The position numbers and the translations under genes are program-made. 27,530 nucleotides of DNA, taken from Clostridium_AD sp047624165. GTDB taxonomy: Bacteria; Bacillota; Clostridia; Clostridiales; Clostridiaceae. Each line of letters starts with the position of its first letter. The first letter of the stretch is position 1. The stretch covers positions 1 to 27,530 of the forward strand of contig JBLHPD010000038.1 in NCBI GenBank assembly GCA_047624165.1. Direction: 5' to 3'. The notes beneath the pieces were generated by a model. That model had not been told where the DNA came from and searched no databases. It was given only the letters and a program-made list of their open reading frames with translations. Shown one piece after another: positions 6,702 to 14,362 of the stretch.

Positions 6702-6762
6702 ACATGAAATAAATAATCAGTCAAAAATATGGCATACATTGACTTGTTATTTATTTTCATGT
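6702..6762. repeat. Long imperfect inverted repeat
   Basis: The left arm 6702-6724 (ACATGAAATAAATAATCAGT...) is nearly complementary to the right arm 6739-6762, with one-base bulges only, and the spacer is 14 bases. The right arm core of 21 bases (6741-6761) recurs exactly at 20456-20476. No T run marks it as a terminator. A small interspersed element or a fold-back repeat is possible. Confidence 0.65.
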
Positions 6763-6825
6763 GACTTATTATTATATTTTCTCACAACTGTTAATTATAA
6801 TACGTTTTTAAAATTTCTAAAAATA

Positions 6826-6860
6826 AAACACCCAACTTAATAGTTCTAAGTTAGGTGTTT
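6826..6860 (-). terminator. Terminator of the thiamine-precursor transport operon
   Basis: AAACACC-T-AACTTA pairs with TAAGTT-G-GGTGTTT on the minus strand (one mismatch, loop of 7) and is followed by TTATTTTTAG. It lies 26 bases after the ATPase stop. Confidence 0.8.
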
Positions 6861-6885
6861 GACTTAGGAATTTTTTGAATATGGC

Positions 6886-7641
6886 TTATAATGTTTGTAA
6901 AATAATTCTCTTTATTTCATTGAATTTTTCTGATGTAACTATATCCTTAGTTCTCTTTTTAGGTAAATCAACAATTATTTCTTTTTTTATAGTTGCCGGT
7001 TTATCTGATAGTACATATATTCTATCTGATAAGAATATTGCTTCTTCAATATCATGGGTTATAAATATTATTGTAGCTTTTAGTTCTTTAATCACATCTA
7101 AAAGCCAATAGTGCATCTTCGCCCTAGTAATAGCATCAAGTGCACCAAAAGGCTCATCCAGAAGCATAATATCAGATGATGACATGTATGTTCTAAGTAA
7201 TGCCGCTCTCTGCTTCATACCTCCTGAAAGCTGAAATGGATATTTATATTCAAAACCCTCAAGCCCAAAGGTTTTAAAGTGGCTTAGTACTTGAGCCCTA
7301 GCCTCTTTTTTAGATTTTCCTTTTATAATAAGCGACAATGTAGTATTGTCCACAATATTTTTCCAGGGAAGTAGCAAGTCCTTTTGATGCATATAACTCA
7401 CTTTTTCGTTGTTACCGTGGCATTCTTGCCCATCGATTATAATATCACCCGCATCTTGGATTAAAAGTCCTGATATAATATTAAAAATTGTACTTTTGCC
7501 ACTGCCACTTGGTCCGAGTAGACTTATAAATTCATTCTCACTCGCATAAAAAGAAACATCATTTATTATGTTCATGCTTCCAAAGTTTTTTTTGATATTT
7601 GATACCCTTAGTTTTTCATTATTATTCTGGTAAGTACTCAT
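6886..7641 (-). CDS. thiZ: ABC transporter ATPase, ThiZ-like
   Basis: 251 residues, a complete nucleotide-binding subunit of the nitrate/sulfonate/taurine-type import family. Visible motifs: Walker A GPSGSGKST (43-51), Q-loop Q86, signature LSGGMKQR (138-145), Walker B DIMLLDEP (157-164) and switch H196 in FITHD. It would energise import of a thiamine precursor such as the HMP pyrimidine with the permease and lipoprotein upstream; the TPP riboswitch at the operon head supports this role. The ATG at 7639-7641 lies inside the end of thiY (20-base overlap) with GTGAGG upstream; a GTG 15 bases earlier is possible but has a weaker ribosome site. It is the last gene of the operon. Confidence 0.88.
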   Translation of the reverse strand: MSTYQNNNEKLRVSNIKKNFGSMNIINDVSFYASENEFISLLGPSGSGKSTIFNIISGLLIQDAGDIIIDGQECHGNNEKVSYMHQKDLLLPWKNIVDNTTLSLIIKGKSKKEARAQVLSHFKTFGLEGFEYKYPFQLSGGMKQRAALLRTYMSSSDIMLLDEPFGALDAITRAKMHYWLLDVIKELKATIIFITHDIEEAIFLSDRIYVLSDKPATIKKEIIVDLPKKRTKDIVTSEKFNEIKRIILQTL

Positions 7642-8626
7642 TAGTGAATGCCTCACTCGCCTTCATATCTTTTTCTATGAGCTTTTTATCTAAAAGAAAT
7701 TTGGTGTAATTATTCCAAACTGATTCTTTCATTTCACCCCACCTATTAGCTTCAGCTTTATACTGATCTTTTAAATATTCTTGACTGGCTATGGCAAGAG
7801 CTTCATCTGTCTCAGGTGCATTTTCCAATAAAATTCTAGCACTTTCCTCAGGTTTTTCCATACAATATTCATATCCTTTTGTAACAGCTTTTAAAAATTT
7901 CTTTGCCAATTCTGGATCCTCTTTTAATTTATTTTCATTAGCTATAATTACTGGAGTATAATAATCTAAATCTGAATTTAATTTACCAATATCAATATAG
8001 TCAATAGGGATATTTTTAAGTTTAGCTTCAATTCCCGTCCATCCATAAAATATCCATTCAAAATCAATAGCTTTCTTAGTTACAGCAAAAAAATCCTCTG
8101 CCCCAGCATCCACCATCTTTAATTTTGAAAAATCAGCATTATCTTTTTCCATAAGTGCTTCTAATATAGCATTTTCAGAAGGAGAACCCCATCCACCATA
8201 GGTTTTGCCTTCAAAATCTTTAGGGGATTTAATGTTTTTTTCCACAGGTGCTGCAAAACCTGAAGTGTTATGTTGAATAATTGTTGCTATAGCCTTTATT
8301 GGAAGCGGATCTTTAGCTGTTCTTGCATAAGTTACATCTTCTTGATAGCTTACACCAAAATCTCCTTTGCCTGCTGCAATTAAAGTTGAAGTACTTCCTT
8401 CTGCTGGTTGAATAATTTCCACATCCAGTCCCTCTTCTTTAAAATATCCATTATCTTTTGCTACATATAACCCAGTATGATTAGTGTTTGGTATCCAATC
8501 TAAAATAACCGTAACCTTTTTTAAGGCATCTTCCTTTTTTACACTTTGGTCTTTTGCAGCACAACCCACAAATAAAACCGCAGTCATTGAAACTGTTAAT
8601 AATAATGAAATTGCTTTCTTTAGCAT
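7622..8626 (-). CDS. thiY: ThiY-like substrate-binding lipoprotein (NMT1 family)
   Basis: 334 residues. The N-terminus has a lysine pair, a hydrophobic stretch and FVGC (C22), a lipoprotein signal, so the protein is anchored outside the membrane. The mature part begins with VTVILDWIPNTNHTGLYVAKDNGYF, characteristic of the NMT1/THI5-like group that binds the HMP pyrimidine or a degradation product such as formylaminopyrimidine. GWGSPSENAIL and YGWTGIEA are also usual in this group. ATG at 8624-8626 follows AGGAGG by 7 bases. It is third in the operon, and its last 20 bases overlap the ATPase gene. The ligand cannot be fixed from sequence; a thiamine precursor is favoured by the riboswitch and by the neighbouring thiamine-binding protein. 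Confidence 0.88.
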   Translation of the reverse strand: MLKKAISLLLTVSMTAVLFVGCAAKDQSVKKEDALKKVTVILDWIPNTNHTGLYVAKDNGYFKEEGLDVEIIQPAEGSTSTLIAAGKGDFGVSYQEDVTYARTAKDPLPIKAIATIIQHNTSGFAAPVEKNIKSPKDFEGKTYGGWGSPSENAILEALMEKDNADFSKLKMVDAGAEDFFAVTKKAIDFEWIFYGWTGIEAKLKNIPIDYIDIGKLNSDLDYYTPVIIANENKLKEDPELAKKFLKAVTKGYEYCMEKPEESARILLENAPETDEALAIASQEYLKDQYKAEANRWGEMKESVWNNYTKFLLDKKLIEKDMKASEAFTNEYLPE

Positions 8627-8684
8627 AATTGTTACCTCCTATTAATCATCTCCTGCGGAGCTGAAATATTAATAATATATAAAT

Positions 8685-9461
8685 CTAGTCTTTCTTATCT
8701 GTTTTATTTCTACTCCAAGGAGTAAGATAATATTGTAATAAATACAACAATCCAAACAGTGCCATGCTTAGTATTACGATAATTATAATTACTGCAAAAA
8801 CTTTATCAAGGGCGTATGAATTTTTAGCTCTAATCATATATACCCCAAGACCCTTATCCCCGCCCAGCCATTCTCCAATAATTGCCCCCATAATACTATA
8901 GGTTGCTGCTATTCTAAGGCCTGAAAAAAAGTTCACTGTTGAGGATGGTAGCTTCACCATGGTGAAAATTTGAAACTTACTGGCCCCCATAGTCTTTAAA
9001 AGATTTATCATATCCATGTCAACTGATTCTAACCCATCAATCAAACTAATAACTATAGGGAAAAAACATACTAGCACTACCACAATAATCTTAGGTAATA
9101 TTCCAAATCCAAACCATATTATAAAAAGTGGTGCTAAGGCAATAATAGGAATAGTTTGGGATACTACTACAATTGGATATATACATTTTTTTATAATTTT
9201 TACATTATCCATTAATATAGCTAAAATTAGTGCAAATAAAATTGATATTATGAATCCAATCATGGCTTCATATAAAGTTGCATAAATATGTTTAGTGATA
9301 CTGGGAAGTATTTCAACTAATGTAATAATAATATCTTTTGGTGATGGTAATATGTACTGTGGAATTTTCCAGATATCTATAGATACCTGCCATATAAAAA
9401 GGACTAATAATTGAAAAACTATAGGAATAAGCTTATTTTCTATATTTATATACTTTTTCAT
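8685..9461 (-). CDS. thiX: ABC transporter permease, ThiX-like
   Basis: 258 residues with about six membrane helices. The cytoplasmic coupling loop is recognisable as LLKTMGASKFQIFTMVKLPSS, the EAA-type region that contacts the ATPase. The C-terminal IGEWLGGDKGLGVYM segment is typical of permeases of the taurine/nitrate/ThiX family. The N-terminal WKIPQYILPSP pattern is also typical. The ATG at 9459-9461 lies within the 3' end of the preceding thiamine-binding gene (29-base overlap in another frame), with AAGGTG upstream, which suggests translational coupling. Together with thiY and thiZ it makes a full importer. Confidence 0.9.
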   Translation of the reverse strand: MKKYINIENKLIPIVFQLLVLFIWQVSIDIWKIPQYILPSPKDIIITLVEILPSITKHIYATLYEAMIGFIISILFALILAILMDNVKIIKKCIYPIVVVSQTIPIIALAPLFIIWFGFGILPKIIVVVLVCFFPIVISLIDGLESVDMDMINLLKTMGASKFQIFTMVKLPSSTVNFFSGLRIAATYSIMGAIIGEWLGGDKGLGVYMIRAKNSYALDKVFAVIIIIVILSMALFGLLYLLQYYLTPWSRNKTDKKD

Positions 9462-9723
9462 TCATGGTCACACCTTCAGCTTTATAATCAATTTTCACCA
9501 TAGAAACAACCCTTGACGCTCCATGCTCTACACAAATTTCTTGAGCCTTTTTAACTATATCTAAAAGCTCATCTAGTTCACCTTCCATGGTAGTTTCCAT
9601 TGGTCCCACCTCATATTTTACTCCACTAGCTTGAATATACTCTATAACCTTGTCTACCACAGGGTATATTCTTTCCTCTGTCACTACTGGTATAACTTGA
9701 AGACTTACATTTACAACTGACAT
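9433..9723 (-). CDS. MTH1187/YkoF-type thiamine-binding protein
   Basis: 96 residues, the length of the single-domain MTH1187 family (ferredoxin-like fold), which binds thiamine or a related pyrimidine. Recognisable parts are the first strand VNVSLQVIPV, the ASGVKYEVGPMETTMEGELDEL-like middle (about 33-54) and GASRVVSMVKIDY near the end. ATG at 9721-9723 follows AGGAGG by 7 bases. It is the first gene after the TPP riboswitch terminator and overlaps the permease gene. No signal peptide is present, so it acts in the cytoplasm, possibly as a carrier or sensor of the imported compound. The exact job of the family in such operons is not settled. Confidence 0.88.
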   Translation of the reverse strand: MSVVNVSLQVIPVVTEERIYPVVDKVIEYIQASGVKYEVGPMETTMEGELDELLDIVKKAQEICVEHGASRVVSMVKIDYKAEGVTMNEKVYKYRK

Positions 9724-9740
9724 TTTAATTCCTCCTTATT

Positions 9741-9757
9741 CATCACCTACGGTGATG
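9741..9757 (-). other. Compact hairpin just before the first thi-operon gene
   Basis: A perfect 7-bp stem, CATCACC with GGTGATG, around a 3-base loop, ends a few bases before the Shine-Dalgarno AAGGAGG at about 9731-9737. It lies downstream of the riboswitch terminator, so it would be the 5' part of the read-through message next to the ribosome site. A similar short CTCC-GCA-GGAG hairpin lies before thiY (about 8650-8660). Confidence 0.5.
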
Positions 9758-9809
9758 CATTATTTTAATAAAGTTTATTGTTATTTTTGTACTATCTAAG
9801 TAATTAATG

Positions 9810-9850
9810 CAATAAAATAAACCCTTTGCTCATAATTGAACGAAGGGTTT
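9810..9850 (-). terminator. Expression-platform terminator of the TPP riboswitch
   Basis: AAACCCTT pairs with AAGGGTTT (9819-9826 and 9843-9850), with an inner TCA/TGA pairing, followed on the minus strand by TTTATTTTATT. It lies between the riboswitch and the first gene, the position of a transcription-attenuating platform: with thiamine pyrophosphate bound, transcription stops here. Confidence 0.8.
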
Positions 9851-9904
9851 TATAAACCTATAATTTTACACTATTTATACAGTCTTGCTCTACTCCAAAT
9901 GTAA

Positions 9905-10000
9905 ATCACGTTTTCCCTCCGTTGGCATTATCCAATTCAGGTATAAGGGTCGAAACACAAGTGTTTCCTCTCAGACAAATATATTGACTCCCCTAATTTT
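9905..10000 (-). ncRNA. TPP riboswitch (THI element)
   Basis: The conserved cores are directly readable on the minus strand in the right order: AGGGGAGTC, CTGAGAGG, ACCCTTATACCTG, and the block GGATAATGCCAACGGAGGGA. These match the thi-box; the consensus GATCTGGATAATGCCAGCG differs here by AATTGG and AACG. An optional stem (AAACACTTGTGTTT) is present in the P3 region. It heads the thiamine-precursor transport operon and is preceded by a good promoter and followed by a terminator, so it controls by premature termination. Confidence 0.95.
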
Positions 10001-10025
10001 TAATATTTAATTACTTTACTCCTAT

Positions 10026-10054
10026 ATAATACCTAATATTTCTTCTAATGTCAA
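10026..10054 (-). promoter_or_regulatory. Promoter of the thiamine-precursor operon
   Basis: TTGACA (10049-10054), a 17-base spacer and TATTAT (10026-10031) on the minus strand. The start would be about 20 bases before the riboswitch core. Confidence 0.8.
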
Positions 10055-10104
10055 ACAGTAAAAAAACAAATCTTTAGTTTAATGTGTTTTTTAAACAATT
10101 CATA

Positions 10105-10233
10105 TTATCTTCTAATTTTTTCATTGGCTACCTCTTTTATAAAATGCTTATAATCTATTTTATTCTTTTCATAAGAAAGGTGTAAATGATATTTATTTTT
10201 GCTAATATAGATCATATAAATATGCTTATTCAT
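10105..10233 (-). CDS. Possible 42-residue protein, divergent from the patatin gene
   Basis: An ATG at 10231-10233 opens a 42-codon frame (MNKHIYMIYISKNKYHLHL..., ending VANEKIRR). The composition, rich in Lys, Tyr and His, looks protein-like. A second in-frame ATG lies six codons in. Only a short GAG is present as ribosome site, so translation is doubtful. It lies head to head with the patatin-like gene and 50 bases upstream of the thi operon promoter. I recognise no family. A tiny plus-strand frame (10186-10254) covers part of the same DNA; at most one of the two is likely to be real. Confidence 0.3.
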   Translation of the reverse strand: MNKHIYMIYISKNKYHLHLSYEKNKIDYKHFIKEVANEKIRR

Positions 10234-10254
10234 ATATTACTCATAAAGAGGTGA
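10186..10254 (+). CDS. Possible 22-residue leader peptide before the patatin gene
   Basis: ATG at 10186-10188 has AGAAAGG 5 bases upstream and encodes 22 mostly hydrophobic residues (MIFIFANIDHINML...). Its stop codon TGA lies within the GAGGTGA Shine-Dalgarno of the patatin-like gene, an arrangement that would allow translational coupling. It is very short and overlaps an opposite-strand frame, so chance is a fair alternative. Confidence 0.22.
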   Translation: MIFIFANIDHINMLIHILLIKR

Positions 10255-10259
10255 TATAT

Positions 10260-11270
10260 ATGAGTGTTTATGCTACTAAAAAATTCGCGGATGCAGTTTT
10301 TGAAGGTGGTGGAATTAAAGGCATTGGTCTTGTAGGTGCCTTAAAGGTATTTGAAGATAATGGGTATCAATGGAAAAATGTTTCTGGAACCTCTGCTGGT
10401 TCTATTGTAGCCGCACTAGTAGCAGTAGGCTTCTCAGCTGAAGAAGTAAAAAAATTAATGCTCAAGCTAGACTACACAAAAATGACCGATAAAAATAAAT
10501 TTAATATACCTATATTATCTAGCACGCAAAATTTATTTTTTAAAAAAGGCATTTTTAAAGGTGATTATTTGAAAAACTGGGTTGATGAAGTTCTGTCAAA
10601 TAAGGTTAAGACTACAAACAGAAAAAAAGTAACATTTGGCGATTTGATTATTCCGGGGGAAACGGGCATTCTTTTAAATGATAACAAATATAAAAGAAAA
10701 TACAAGCTTCATATTATTGCTACGGATATAAGCCGTGGAAAGATGCTAATACTACCTGAAGACATTGCTGAATACGGGATAAATCCCGATGAACTTCAAG
10801 TAAGTTCGGCAGTAAGAATGAGCATATCTATCCCCTATTTCTTTCAACCTGTTAGTTTATATGATGTAACTACTAATAACAAGTCTTTCATTGTTGACGG
10901 TGGTATTTTAAGTAATTACCCAGTTTGGATTTTTGATGTAAATGGCATACCCCGCTTCCCAACCATTGGCTTTAAACTTGCAGGAAATAAAAAAATACGA
11001 GAACATAAAATTACAAATATCATAAATTTTACTAGCTCTATTATTGAAACTATGTTAGAAGCACAGGATGATATTCATATAAAAGAAATGGATTACTTGC
11101 GTACTGTAAAGATTAATACTCTTGATATTAAAACCACTGATTTTGCTATCTCTAATAAAAAAATTATGGATTTATATAGATCTGGTGAAATTTGCGCCAG
11201 GAATTTCCTTATAAGTTGGGAAAGCAATTATAAAAAGCATCGAATGTTCAGAAGTAATTCTTTTAAATAA
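10260..11270 (+). CDS. Patatin-like phospholipase/acyl hydrolase
   Basis: 336 residues. The patatin signature is complete: oxyanion-hole loop GGGIKG (16-21), nucleophile elbow GTSAG with S45, and the catalytic aspartate in DGG (213-215). These Ser-Asp dyad enzymes hydrolyse acyl esters of membrane or storage lipids; the natural substrate here is unknown. No signal peptide is visible, so it is probably cytosolic. ATG at 10260-10262 was chosen because GAGGTG lies 6 bases upstream; a GTG at 10251 is part of that ribosome site. The C-terminal third is less conserved and basic (ending in KKHRMFRSN). It stands alone on the plus strand, with a strong terminator shared with argH. Confidence 0.9.
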   Translation: MSVYATKKFADAVFEGGGIKGIGLVGALKVFEDNGYQWKNVSGTSAGSIVAALVAVGFSAEEVKKLMLKLDYTKMTDKNKFNIPILSSTQNLFFKKGIFKGDYLKNWVDEVLSNKVKTTNRKKVTFGDLIIPGETGILLNDNKYKRKYKLHIIATDISRGKMLILPEDIAEYGINPDELQVSSAVRMSISIPYFFQPVSLYDVTTNNKSFIVDGGILSNYPVWIFDVNGIPRFPTIGFKLAGNKKIREHKITNIINFTSSIIETMLEAQDDIHIKEMDYLRTVKINTLDIKTTDFAISNKKIMDLYRSGEICARNFLISWESNYKKHRMFRSNSFK

Positions 11271-11278
11271 AAAGATTT

Positions 11279-11322
11279 AAAAAACACGTAACAGATAGAG
11301 AGGTACCTGTTACGTGTTTTTA
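11279..11322. terminator. Bidirectional terminator between the patatin gene and argH
   Basis: A perfect 14-bp stem, AAAACACGTAACAG with CTGTTACGTGTTTT, with a 12-base loop; A and T runs flank both sides. It lies just after the plus-strand patatin gene and about 40 bases past the minus-strand argH stop, so it can serve both. Confidence 0.85.
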
Positions 11323-11358
11323 TATTAAAGGTGTATTTTACCACTCCTATAGTGGTCT

Positions 11359-12672
11359 TTACATTTCTATTTTTATACCTCTACTTAAAGTATTTTCATA
11401 ATCTATAAATTCGTATACATCTCCATCAAATAAATCACTAAAATCCTTAAGTTCTTCTAAGTTTAAATCTTCTATAGCTTTATGCTCTTTTTCACAATGT
11501 AGCACTATGGATCCTATAACTCCATGGGCATCTCTAAATGCCATTCCCTTATTTACGAGGTAATCAGCTGCTTCAGTAGCATTTAAAAAACCTCTTTTAA
11601 CTGCGCTATGCATGTTTTCTTTTTTTATTTTTAAAGTACTTAACATTTTATTCATAACCTTTAAGCATTTCAAAACAGTGTCAACTGCATCAAAGAAGGG
11701 TTCCTTATCTTCCTGCATATCTTTATTATAAGCTAGTGGAATTCCTTTCATAGTAGTAAGTAGACTCATTAAATCTCCATACACTCTACCAGTTTTCCCT
11801 CTTATAAGTTCTGCCGCATCTGGATTCCTTTTCTGTGGCATTATACTGCTACCTGTAGAGAATTCATCACTGATTTCTATAAAATCAAACTCTTTAGTCG
11901 ACCATAAAATGAATTCCTCACTTAATCTACTAAAATGCATCATCAATATAGAAAAATCGGATAAAAGTTCTAATAAATAATCTCTATCACTTACCCCATC
12001 CATAAAATTATCTACAGGTTTTTTAAACCCTAATTCTCTCGTTGTAACACCTCTATCTGTATCATATGTTGTTCCTGCAAGAGCACAACACCCAAGAGGA
12101 TTTTCATCCATAATCTGGATAGCGCTAGTGATTCTTTTCTTATCTCGACTTAGCATACTGTGATATGCCATAATATGTTGTTTGAAGGTTATCACCTGAG
12201 CTCTTTGCATATGTGTATAACCTGGCATTATAACAGCGTTGTCATTTCCTAATTTTTGGATAGTAGTTAAAATACTATCCAAATTATCAATGACTTCGTT
12301 AGCTTTATGTTTGGAATATAATCTCATATCAACTGCAACCTGATCATTTCGACTTCTTGCTGTATGGAGTTTTTTACCTACATCACCTACAAGTTTTGTA
12401 AGTTGTATTTCCATAAAACTATGAATATCTTCATAGTCGCCTTCAATTTTCAGTTTACCTTCTTGAATATCTGATAAAATAGAATTCAGACCATCAACTA
12501 TAATTATACTTTCTTTACCAGTTAAAATATTGCATTTCGCAAGCATTTTAACATGAGCTATGCTACCCATAACGTCCTCGTAATATAATCTTTTATCAAA
12601 GCTTAGAGAACTGTTAAAGTCCTCCATAAGCTTGCTTTCTTTTTCTAGAAATCTTCCACCCCAAAGCTTCAT
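11359..12672 (-). CDS. argH: Argininosuccinate lyase
   Basis: 437 residues. It splits argininosuccinate into arginine and fumarate, the last step of arginine synthesis. Family motifs: LWGGRF at the N-terminus, HTARSRND (103-110), GYTHMQRAQ (151-159, catalytic histidine) and the superfamily signature GSSIMPQKRNP (274-284) carrying the catalytic serine loop. Length is a little short of the usual 455-470, mainly at the C-terminus. The ATG at 12670-12672 has AGGTG 7 bases upstream; a GTG nine bases earlier lies in that ribosome site. It is 42 bases after argG and cotranscribed with it. Confidence 0.96.
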   Translation of the reverse strand: MKLWGGRFLEKESKLMEDFNSSLSFDKRLYYEDVMGSIAHVKMLAKCNILTGKESIIIVDGLNSILSDIQEGKLKIEGDYEDIHSFMEIQLTKLVGDVGKKLHTARSRNDQVAVDMRLYSKHKANEVIDNLDSILTTIQKLGNDNAVIMPGYTHMQRAQVITFKQHIMAYHSMLSRDKKRITSAIQIMDENPLGCCALAGTTYDTDRGVTTRELGFKKPVDNFMDGVSDRDYLLELLSDFSILMMHFSRLSEEFILWSTKEFDFIEISDEFSTGSSIMPQKRNPDAAELIRGKTGRVYGDLMSLLTTMKGIPLAYNKDMQEDKEPFFDAVDTVLKCLKVMNKMLSTLKIKKENMHSAVKRGFLNATEAADYLVNKGMAFRDAHGVIGSIVLHCEKEHKAIEDLNLEELKDFSDLFDGDVYEFIDYENTLSRGIKIEM

Positions 12673-12714
12673 ATATATCACCTACTTTACCTTTTGTATG
12701 TTTTGAAATTTTTC

Positions 12715-13917
12715 TTAATAGTTATTTAAATGTTTATATGCTTTTATTTTACTTGGCAATGAAAATAAATTAATAAATCCTTCTGCATCTTTATGATCAT
12801 ATAACACACTTGAACCAAAAGAAGATATAGACTCATCATATAGCGCATTCGGCGATTCTTTACTTGATACCATAATATTTCCTTTATAAAGCATTAATGT
12901 AACAGAACCTGTTACTGTTTCTTGAGTCTTATCAACAAATGCATCAAGGGATTCTCTCATAGTAGTAACCCAAAGTCCATCATAAACAAGTTCTCCGTAT
13001 TTTTGTGATATTTGATATTTAAAATGTAGTGTATCTTTATCTATGGTTATTTCCTCTAGCTCTTTATGAGCTGCATAAAGAACTGTACCGCCTGGCGTTT
13101 CATAAATTCCTCTTGATTTCATTCCCACAAGTCTATTTTCTACTAAATCTACAATTCCTATTCCATTTTCTCCACCAAGTTTATTTAATACTGTAACAAT
13201 ATCTATCGGCTCAAGTTCTATGCCGTCTACTTTTTTTGCAATTCCCTTTTCAAAATATATTTCCACATAAGTAGGTTCATCTTTAGCTTTTTCTGGAGGC
13301 GTAACCATAAGATACATATCTCTCTTATGATCATTTTTGAAATCTTCAATATCTCCGCCTTCATGACTTACGTGCCATAAATTTTGATCCATTGAATATA
13401 TTTTGTCTTTCGTAACTGATATTTCTATACCTCTTGCATTAGCATAATCTATAGCATCTTCTCTTGAGTTTATGTCCCAAATTCTCCAAGGAGCAATAAT
13501 CTTTATAGAAGGATCTATAGCTGCAATTCCAACTTCAAATCTTACTTGATCATTACCTTTACCAGTACATCCGTGACATATATATTTTGCTCCTTCTTTA
13601 TGGGCAATTTCCACGAGTTTTTTAGCTATTAATGGTCTTGCAAAAGCTGTACCTAATAAATACTTTCCTTCATATGTAGCATTTGCTTTAACTCCTTTAA
13701 ATACATAATCTTTTATGAATTCAGCCGTTGCGTTCTCAATATAAACTTTTACTGCACCAGAACTTAAAGCCTTTTTCTCAATTGCCTTCATATCATCTTC
13801 TTGTCCAACATTGATACAAGCTGCTATAACATCCATATCATAGTTTTCCTTAAGCCAACTTATTATTATAGAAGTATCTAGTCCTCCTGAATATGCTAAA
13901 ACTACTTTTTCTTTCAT
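12715..13917 (-). CDS. argG: Argininosuccinate synthase
   Basis: 400 residues, the standard length. It joins citrulline and aspartate with ATP to make argininosuccinate. The N-type pyrophosphatase P-loop AYSGGLDTS is at residues 8-16, and GCTGKGNDQVRFE and the citrulline-contacting regions around SMDQNLWHVS are intact. ATG at 13915-13917 follows AAAGGGG by 8 bases; the in-frame extension upstream to 13935 starts within the ribosome site. It is the first gene of argGH. Its leader and promoter carry several ARG boxes, so repression by the arginine repressor ArgR is expected. Confidence 0.97.
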   Translation of the reverse strand: MKEKVVLAYSGGLDTSIIISWLKENYDMDVIAACINVGQEDDMKAIEKKALSSGAVKVYIENATAEFIKDYVFKGVKANATYEGKYLLGTAFARPLIAKKLVEIAHKEGAKYICHGCTGKGNDQVRFEVGIAAIDPSIKIIAPWRIWDINSREDAIDYANARGIEISVTKDKIYSMDQNLWHVSHEGGDIEDFKNDHKRDMYLMVTPPEKAKDEPTYVEIYFEKGIAKKVDGIELEPIDIVTVLNKLGGENGIGIVDLVENRLVGMKSRGIYETPGGTVLYAAHKELEEITIDKDTLHFKYQISQKYGELVYDGLWVTTMRESLDAFVDKTQETVTGSVTLMLYKGNIMVSSKESPNALYDESISSFGSSVLYDHKDAEGFINLFSLPSKIKAYKHLNNY

Positions 13918-13998
13918 TTTAATTTCCCCTTTCAATTTTGAATAATATTAACATCATCTTTGTAATGCAATATATTTATGATTATTTATGATTATTTG

Positions 13999-14035
13999 TG
14001 AATATTTATACATTTTTATGTATAGTGTATATTCC
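13999..14035 (-). promoter_or_regulatory. ArgR operator in the argG leader (double ARG box)
   Basis: Minus-strand TGTATAAATATTCAC matches the ARG box pattern TGAATAWWWATTCA well, and a second, weaker GGAATATACACTATACA precedes it by six bases; together they form a near-palindrome. The site lies downstream of the promoter at 14101-14129, about 80 bases before argG. The same site occurs before carA at 18767-18802. Confidence 0.75.
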
Positions 14036-14100
14036 ATTTTTTTCTTTTGATTATTTGTTCCTCAGCTTTTATCATTGATATAACTGCCTTCTTTTTATTT

Positions 14101-14129
14101 ATTATATATTACTTTATATAATAATGCAA
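14101..14129 (-). promoter_or_regulatory. Promoter of argGH
   Basis: TTGCAT (14124-14129), a 17-base spacer, and a perfect TATAAT (14101-14106) on the minus strand. The carA promoter at 18871-18899 has identical hexamers and spacing. Confidence 0.82.
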
Positions 14130-14138
14130 TGCTTTTTT

Positions 14139-14173
14139 TGCATTTATATTCACCTTTTTATAATATTTATACA
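14139..14173 (-). promoter_or_regulatory. ARG boxes upstream of the argGH promoter
   Basis: TGAATATAAATGCA (14139-14152) and TGTATAAATATTA (14160-14172 region) on the minus strand fit the ARG box pattern. They lie 10 to 45 bases upstream of the -35. With the leader operator they flank the promoter, which would allow ArgR hexamers to bridge it. Confidence 0.65.
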
Positions 14174-14289
14174 CAACGATTGATATAGCCTTATCAAACT
14201 AATTTATTTTCCTCATTTTTAACAATAAAAAAATATTATTGCTATTCTATTTAATCACATTTGAAATTAAATAATTTTTAAATGTGCTA

Positions 14290-14334
14290 AAACTCAAAAG
14301 TGCCCTTAGCTAAATAATTAGCTAAGGGCACTTT
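14290..14334 (-). terminator. Terminator of carAB
   Basis: A perfect 15-bp stem, AAAGTGCCCTTAGCT with its complement (14297-14311 and 14320-14334), loop of 8, followed on the minus strand by TTTTGAGTTTT. It lies 28 bases after the carB stop. Between it and the argG promoter cassette (14180-14290) I see only AT-rich DNA with a weak CACATTT/AAATGTG repeat. Confidence 0.9.
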
Positions 14335-14362
14335 CATTTATAGTTTAATATTATTGAAAAAA

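Noticed and set aside
13936..14290. T-box or other riboswitch before argG and carA
   Set aside because: No conserved T-box sequence (GGTGG...GCG block) or other known aptamer core is seen; the repeated motifs are ARG boxes.
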